Below, piece by piece: positions 59,440 through 64,000 of a stretch of DNA of 64,000 nt; the first letter of the stretch is position 1, and each line of letters begins with the position of its first letter. The notes beneath the pieces were generated by a model that was given only the letters and a program-made list of their open reading frames with translations, searched no databases and was not told where the DNA came from. A program made the position numbers and the translations under genes. Source of the DNA: Pisaster brevispinus (Eukaryota > Echinodermata > Asteroidea > Forcipulatida > Asteriidae); NCBI GenBank assembly GCA_023634235.1, contig JAMKCF010000022.1, forward strand, positions 5,944,541 to 6,008,540, given 5' to 3'.

Positions 59440-59745
59440 GAAGTGCAGGATTCAGAAGGACCAGGATTTTAAGGACATTGCAATGGAGGAGGATCCAGAA
59501 AGATTGAGGCAATAGTGGGTTCCTTGCTAAGGAGGGGATTTAGAAGGAATGTGATCATCAAGCTGTATTTGACATAAGAGGAAAGAGAAGGATTGTGGTC
59601 TTTATGCAGCTTGGCCAAACTGGGATTCAGAAGGATCTGGGTTTCATGGGAGGTCGGTGATGATAGGGTCTCTGTCATAAAAGGATCTAGAAGGATTCAG
59701 GTCATTAGCCATAGTAAGCAAAATTGGGATCCAGGTCGTTTGAGC
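59440..59745. repeat. Irregular repeats of GGATTCAGAAGGA
   Basis: Near-copies occur at about 59449, 59491, 59536, 59620, 59682 and 59725 (GGATTCAGAAGGA, GGATCCAGAAAGA, GGATTTAGAAGGA, GGATTCAGAAGGATC, GGATCTAGAAGGATTC, GGATCCAGG), spaced 40-85 bp apart. It may be an eroded satellite. Confidence 0.6.
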
Positions 59746-60301
59746 TTTTAGCTCTACTTTTGAAGGGTATTCGAGGATTGAGGCTATGTGTGAGCAATAG
59801 GGCCTAATCTGTTGAGTTTTTAGTGTACTGCCGTGCATTTAAGCTGTTTATTCCTATCAGAAATTGCAACTGAAAATGACTGAAATCAAGGCAAACACAA
59901 AAGTCCAAAGATGACTTCCCAAACTAAATTTTTGTCACTCTTTAAATTTCACTAACTAAATTAATGTGTTGTAAACCAATAAAAAAGCATTATAAATTGG
60001 CCCTAATTGGCCAATACACAGTCCGAATATTGGGGTGATTTGATTGGTCTGGAACAGTGCTAGTGTTGAGCTGATGTTGAATCTGATGCTTCTGTTGACA
60101 GGCTTCAGATTTAGTGCAGAGCCCAAGGCTGTAGTGTTTCTTCTTGTCTTGACATGAGGAATTCTGTTTTATTTGGCCTTCCAGGTGAACAACTTTCAGG
60201 CTCCAACGTACACAAAATACATGAGGTCACATTTATGAAGAAATATCCCCACATATAGAATATTTTGACACGCTGTGCCCAGGGTGACTACTCTATGTTC
60301 T

Positions 60302-60316
60302 GCCCCCCCCCCCCCC
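60302..60316. repeat. Poly-C run
   Basis: A run of about 14 C lies 45 bp before the telomere-like array. Similar C-runs occur near 26439 and 51062. Confidence 0.9.
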
Positions 60317-60360
60317 GGGTTACGACAACCCCTCATGATTTACATTCGAGGGTATAGTGT

Positions 60361-60688
60361 CAGGGTTACGGTTAGGGTCAGGGTCACGGTTAGGGTTGGG
60401 GTCAAGGGTTAGGGTGAGGGTCAGGGTTAGGGTGAGGGTCAGGGTCACTGTTAGGGTTGGGGTCAAGGGTTAGGGTGAGGGCTAGGGTCAGGGTTAGGGT
60501 GAGGGCTAGGGTCAGGGTTAGGGTCAGGGTCAGGGTTAGGGTGAGGGCTAGGGTCAGGGTTAGGGTCAGGGTCAGGGTGGGGGTTAAGGACAGGGTTGGG
60601 GTCAGGGTCAGGTTTAGGGTTAGGGTCAGGGTTGAGGTCAGGGTTAGGGTCACTGTTTGGGTCAGGGTTAGGGTTAGGGTTAGGACTA
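60361..60688 (+). repeat. Degenerate telomere-like array (GGGTTA / GGGTCA / GGGTGA / GGGCTA)
   Basis: About 54 six-base units fit the (TTAGGG)n register with variant bases. There is a higher-order 24-bp block GGGTGA-GGGCTA-GGGTCA-GGGTTA repeated three times, and a ~70-bp block containing GGGTTGGGGTCAAGGGTTAG repeated twice. The end near 60670 has four nearly canonical GGGTTA units. Open frames on both strands (RVRVRV and LTLTLT types) are artefacts. Confidence 0.92.
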
Positions 60689-62764
60689 AGAAAATACATC
60701 AGGAGTTTTGGAACCCAAATTATTTCAAATTTACCTAGTCAGTTTCCCTTGTGGTTTATTACTTAATAGTTCATTTTTGCACAATCTCACTCCAGGTCGG
60801 TGTGCATGGCCAAGTTGATTCACAACGCAACACTAAGAAGTCTGGACGTGTATCTTGAACTAATATATATTTTATCATCTAAGCTTCACATCTCTAAGAT
60901 TACGAGATGAAGTGCTTGAGGCACTTTTTAGATATCCTTAGGTTCAATTTACCTTTTTTTAAAAAGGGGAAATAATATAACCTCAACTCTGGAGGTTAAA
61001 TATCAGTCTTTTATCAAAATCCCCCGTCCACCCAATAAACCAATCATGGACAAAATTCTCTCACCATGTTATAAATCTGTTTCCAGATTGCCTGGATACT
61101 TGGCCTGGTACCCACGAGATCACATTGTTGGACATTATCAAATATATGGTTTACATGGTGATGCGAGAGTGCATGAACCCGGGCACACGAAGCGTCAAGT
61201 TACTCAGTCTCTGTGTTGAAGAGGGTGTAGACCATGACTCCTGATGTCGAGCTCTTGTAGGGAGCACCCTGACATTTCCACTTCTTTGATTGCCATGGAA
61301 ACGAAAAACCCCCGTTCTGTTTTTCTGATGGTTCATGGAGTACAGCACTTGGAGATAGTGTTTGAGTACATTTTGTTTTTCTTCAAATGCAAAATGTTAG
61401 GCGTGTTGGGTTTCTGCATCTGAAGACAGCTTTTAAAAGAATTTTGTTTTTCAGTCGTGAAATTTTATGGAAACTTAAGTGCAGGGTTGGTAGTTATTGA
61501 AAAAAAAGACAAGAAGTTATTTGTTTCAATGTGATAGCATGCTAATTATAAAGTTCATACCAGAACTAATCCTCCAAAGGATATACTGTCATATAGAAAC
61601 CCCACAAATCTTGGCTTTTTTTGATCGCCGCAATCAAAATAAGCCTGGTTATTTTCCCTGGGAAAGTGGGTTTTTATTTTATTTATTGATGATTTTTTTT
61701 TTTACCATTATTATTTTGGAGCAGGATTGTTGTATGGTGGTTTTTTGCTCTGTTTTTTTTTTTTTTGAAAATAGGAATCGAGTTACTTTACTCTTCCAAA
61801 AATTAATGATACATTTTCTTTCTCTTTACCTTTGTTTCATGCTGCATTCTGTCGGGATGTGCAGAGTTTGCCCGTATCATTTTTAGTGATTGTCCAGGAG
61901 GACCAGTCAGCTTGTCATTTCACTAGTCCATCAGCTTTTTACTAGTCCAATTTCAAGAAATAGGGTAGCCCAGGTTGGAATCCTCCATTGTATGCAACGG
62001 ACACTGACGTCCTACCAGGGCTAGTTATAGGGATGCTTTTCAACACTGAACTAGCCAGTGGGACTACTTGGAGAGAATTCTGACTGGTCCTCAGGTGTTT
62101 TAACTGGTATTTGGCCAACGGACCATTGTTAATGGTTAAGGGAGAGCACTGATGTGTGTACTACTATATGTAGCAAAGGGACTAATAAAAATCAGAAGGC
62201 GCGTCATTAGTACTGTGTGATAATTGTACATTGCTGTCATTCAGGCAAATTTAAGTCATTCCTCAGTCCCAAGGGAAATCAAACAAGGCTGCTGTCTTAC
62301 ATGGACTTGTAATAAAATATCCTCCGGGGTGTCACATTACTCCTCCTAGATACAGAGAAGCAATTAAGGTTGCTTGTTGTGCTCAAGGGCAGGTGCGATG
62401 GATTTTGAGAGCCAGCTGCCAAAAAGATATTATCCCAGTGGAGCCATCTTGTTTTTCTGTCCGTACAAATCCACACAGCCAAACTGAGGTTTAGAGCTTT
62501 TCTTAACAAGGTTTCATATTTATCACCTTTTGCAGTGGATTAATAATAATAGAGATGGTGTCAGTGCTGTAGTTCAATTGTCCCCCTAGCAAGTGATATT
62601 TTACATCATCTTTTGTATGGTCCTTAGGGGTTCAGCTGGTGATGTCACTATCAACCTAAATGACATCTCAAAAGGTGACAGGCAATAAGTACAGAAAACA
62701 AAACAGACAAGAGACAATTGTACTACAACTGAGTGAAAATTGTAACTGAATTTAAAACCAACAC

Positions 62765-62944
62765 CCATTTTCATAGAGGTATTTAAGCACAAACAATTAC
62801 TAAGCACCAATCAATTTTTGCTCACTGAAAAGGGAACCAGCAAAAATACCATGTTTTGTGCACGGTTTGTTGCTGGTTTCCTGCTTTTTTTGTTTTTTTG
62901 CTAAGCAATAATTTCTGCTTAAGCAGCTCTATAAAATTGGGCCT
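62765..62944. mobile_element. Foldback MITE, family A
   Basis: CCCATTTTCATAGAGGTATT / GCAGCTCTATAAAATTGGGC ends enclose TAAGCACAAACAATTACTAAGCACC, GGGAACCAGC and TTTGTTGCTGGTTTCCTGCT. Confidence 0.85.
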
Positions 62945-64000
62945 GAACATTTGCCGGTCGCTTTATTCATAATTATAGTTATTTATGTTCTTTTTATCAA
63001 CATACCAATTAATGACTGGTATACATCATTGTACATGAATTTAGGAGTGTACAATTGTAAATGTATGTAATTGGAGGTACTTGTTGAAATTTCTTATAAA
63101 TTGTTTATTCTAATCATCACAAGATGGGAACCACTGTCATGCGTAGCATATTTAGTGAAATTTGAACCTAAAACATTGGCGAGGAAACTTAACCTGATGT
63201 GTTTTGAAGAAGAGGAAAGTTGGGGGTGTTTACCAGACTGACACAACCAGTAATCAAGTTCTGGAAGGACAATCTCTTTTAGGGTTCATCAAAGACTCTT
63301 CCATGACTGGTTTTCTGCCCATTGGGGTCCCCCATCCCTCCCCTTCTCTTCACCCATCCCCCCTTCTCTTCACCCATCTGTTCCTGTGTTCTTATAGTCT
63401 CTCCTCTATCCATCAAACATCATACATTCGTTTGTCACTCATCGCTACGCAAGCCGCCGTGAGTTTATTTGCAAAGGGGGCATGTCAAAGCGCCACCAGT
63501 GCGCCTGGGCAAACACGCTGGCCGTTGAGTGGCTTCAGTACATGTCATCTGGGCCAGAAGAAATCAGATTAGCTAATTGAATAGTCCTTTCAATTGCCGT
63601 CAATTGGTCACACCTGGGACCTCTGTGGTGGTGGCTAGGGAGAAAAAGACATGTTTGGACCAGAAAATTTCAATAAATTACGTCGGTTTTATTTTTGACT
63701 GTGTGGAAACTTAGCTTTAGATGTGGGTTTCCAAGTAAGGAAAAATTTAGGTCATTAAAGACTGTTATTTTGACCTATGACAGAGTGGGAGCTTAAACTC
63801 CCACAAAGAGGGACAATTGTCCTTCAGTTTCCTGTCAAAATTTTAGACTGACCAGAATGAGTCACGCTGGTTGATGACAGAGAATGTGAAATTGTGCTGT
63901 TTGGTGGATTTTTTTCTGAGTTGATAAACTATCTATGGAATGCAGACATTGAAGACATTTCCAGTCACATAACTCGGCAAGTTGTTTTTTGTGAGTGTTC

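Larger units (their letters stand above)
47402..64000. other. 3'UTR intron and/or downstream DNA, no second gene recognised
   Basis: Listed repeats account for about a third. Stretches with nothing recognised are about 47410-47760, 48010-48390, 49200-50090, 50350-51370, 51680-52480, 52690-53740, 54240-54660, 54915-55725, 57045-57500, 58115-59390, 59850-60290, 60700-62750 and 62950-64000. AATAAA motifs cluster at 48630-48660 inside a SINE tail, so they are not taken as the gene's poly(A) signal. Confidence 0.6.

Noticed and set aside
60402..60738. Open frames on both strands (RVRVRV and LTLTLT)
   Set aside because: Artefacts of the six-base telomere-like repeat.

Overview
This window is animal nuclear DNA. 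It carries most of one split gene, read on the + strand, surrounded by intronic and 3'-flanking sequence full of mobile-element debris. The gene is recognisable as EXOC7/Exo70, a subunit of the exocyst vesicle-tethering complex. There are no prokaryote-type operons, rRNA genes or CRISPR arrays. The type of repeat debris suggests a marine deuterostome: short palindromic elements ending in GGGCCCAATTTCAT, tRNA-headed SINEs, piggyBac-like and pogo-like miniature elements, and LINE tails. My best guess is an echinoderm, probably a sea star. The species is an inference from repeat style and not from a marker gene.

Gene layout. Nineteen coding exons join without a frame break from 3394 to the stop codon at 47357-47359. 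Together they give 615 codons plus the stop, with GT/AG at every junction. The amino-terminal ~70-80 residues of a typical Exo70 (the first coiled-coil exons) are not in the window and should lie upstream of base 1. Introns are short to medium up to 20775. Then come a 16.9-kb intron (20776-37674) and a 9.4-kb intron (37809-47256). A GTAAGT donor 42 nt after the stop suggests a 3'UTR intron, so 47402-64000 may be 3'UTR intron and/or downstream intergenic DNA. I see no second convincing protein gene there.

Main biological point. Inside the 16.9-kb intron, 22976-23035 is a second, diverged copy of the 3' part of the exon at 20655-20775. It is 60 nt, phase 0/0, with splice-site dinucleotides on both sides. 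Over 15 aligned codons, eight of nine substitutions are synonymous. This looks like a duplicated exon kept under protein-level selection, that is, a candidate alternative exon in the Exo70 C-terminal rod.

Repeat landscape. 1-3393 holds a 71-bp AT-rich tandem repeat and a 120-bp tandem repeat. 3.5-10.4 kb holds a LINE 3' fragment, an 18-bp minisatellite, SINEs, and a minus-strand LINE tail running into a (CATT)n tract. 11-20 kb holds small foldback elements, SINEs and a repeat domain shared with 29.3-29.9 kb. 22-37 kb holds two families of GGGCCCAATTTCAT foldbacks, a piggyBac-like MITE, a LINE tail, and a large hairpin nested in a foldback. 37.8-47 kb holds a pogo-like MITE, the second piggyBac-like MITE in inverted orientation, and a G-rich tandem repeat. 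47-64 kb holds a SINE, an element ending in inverted tRNA-like sequences, nested MITEs, a tRNA-Leu-headed SINE and a 330-bp degenerate telomere-like (TTAGGG-variant) array.
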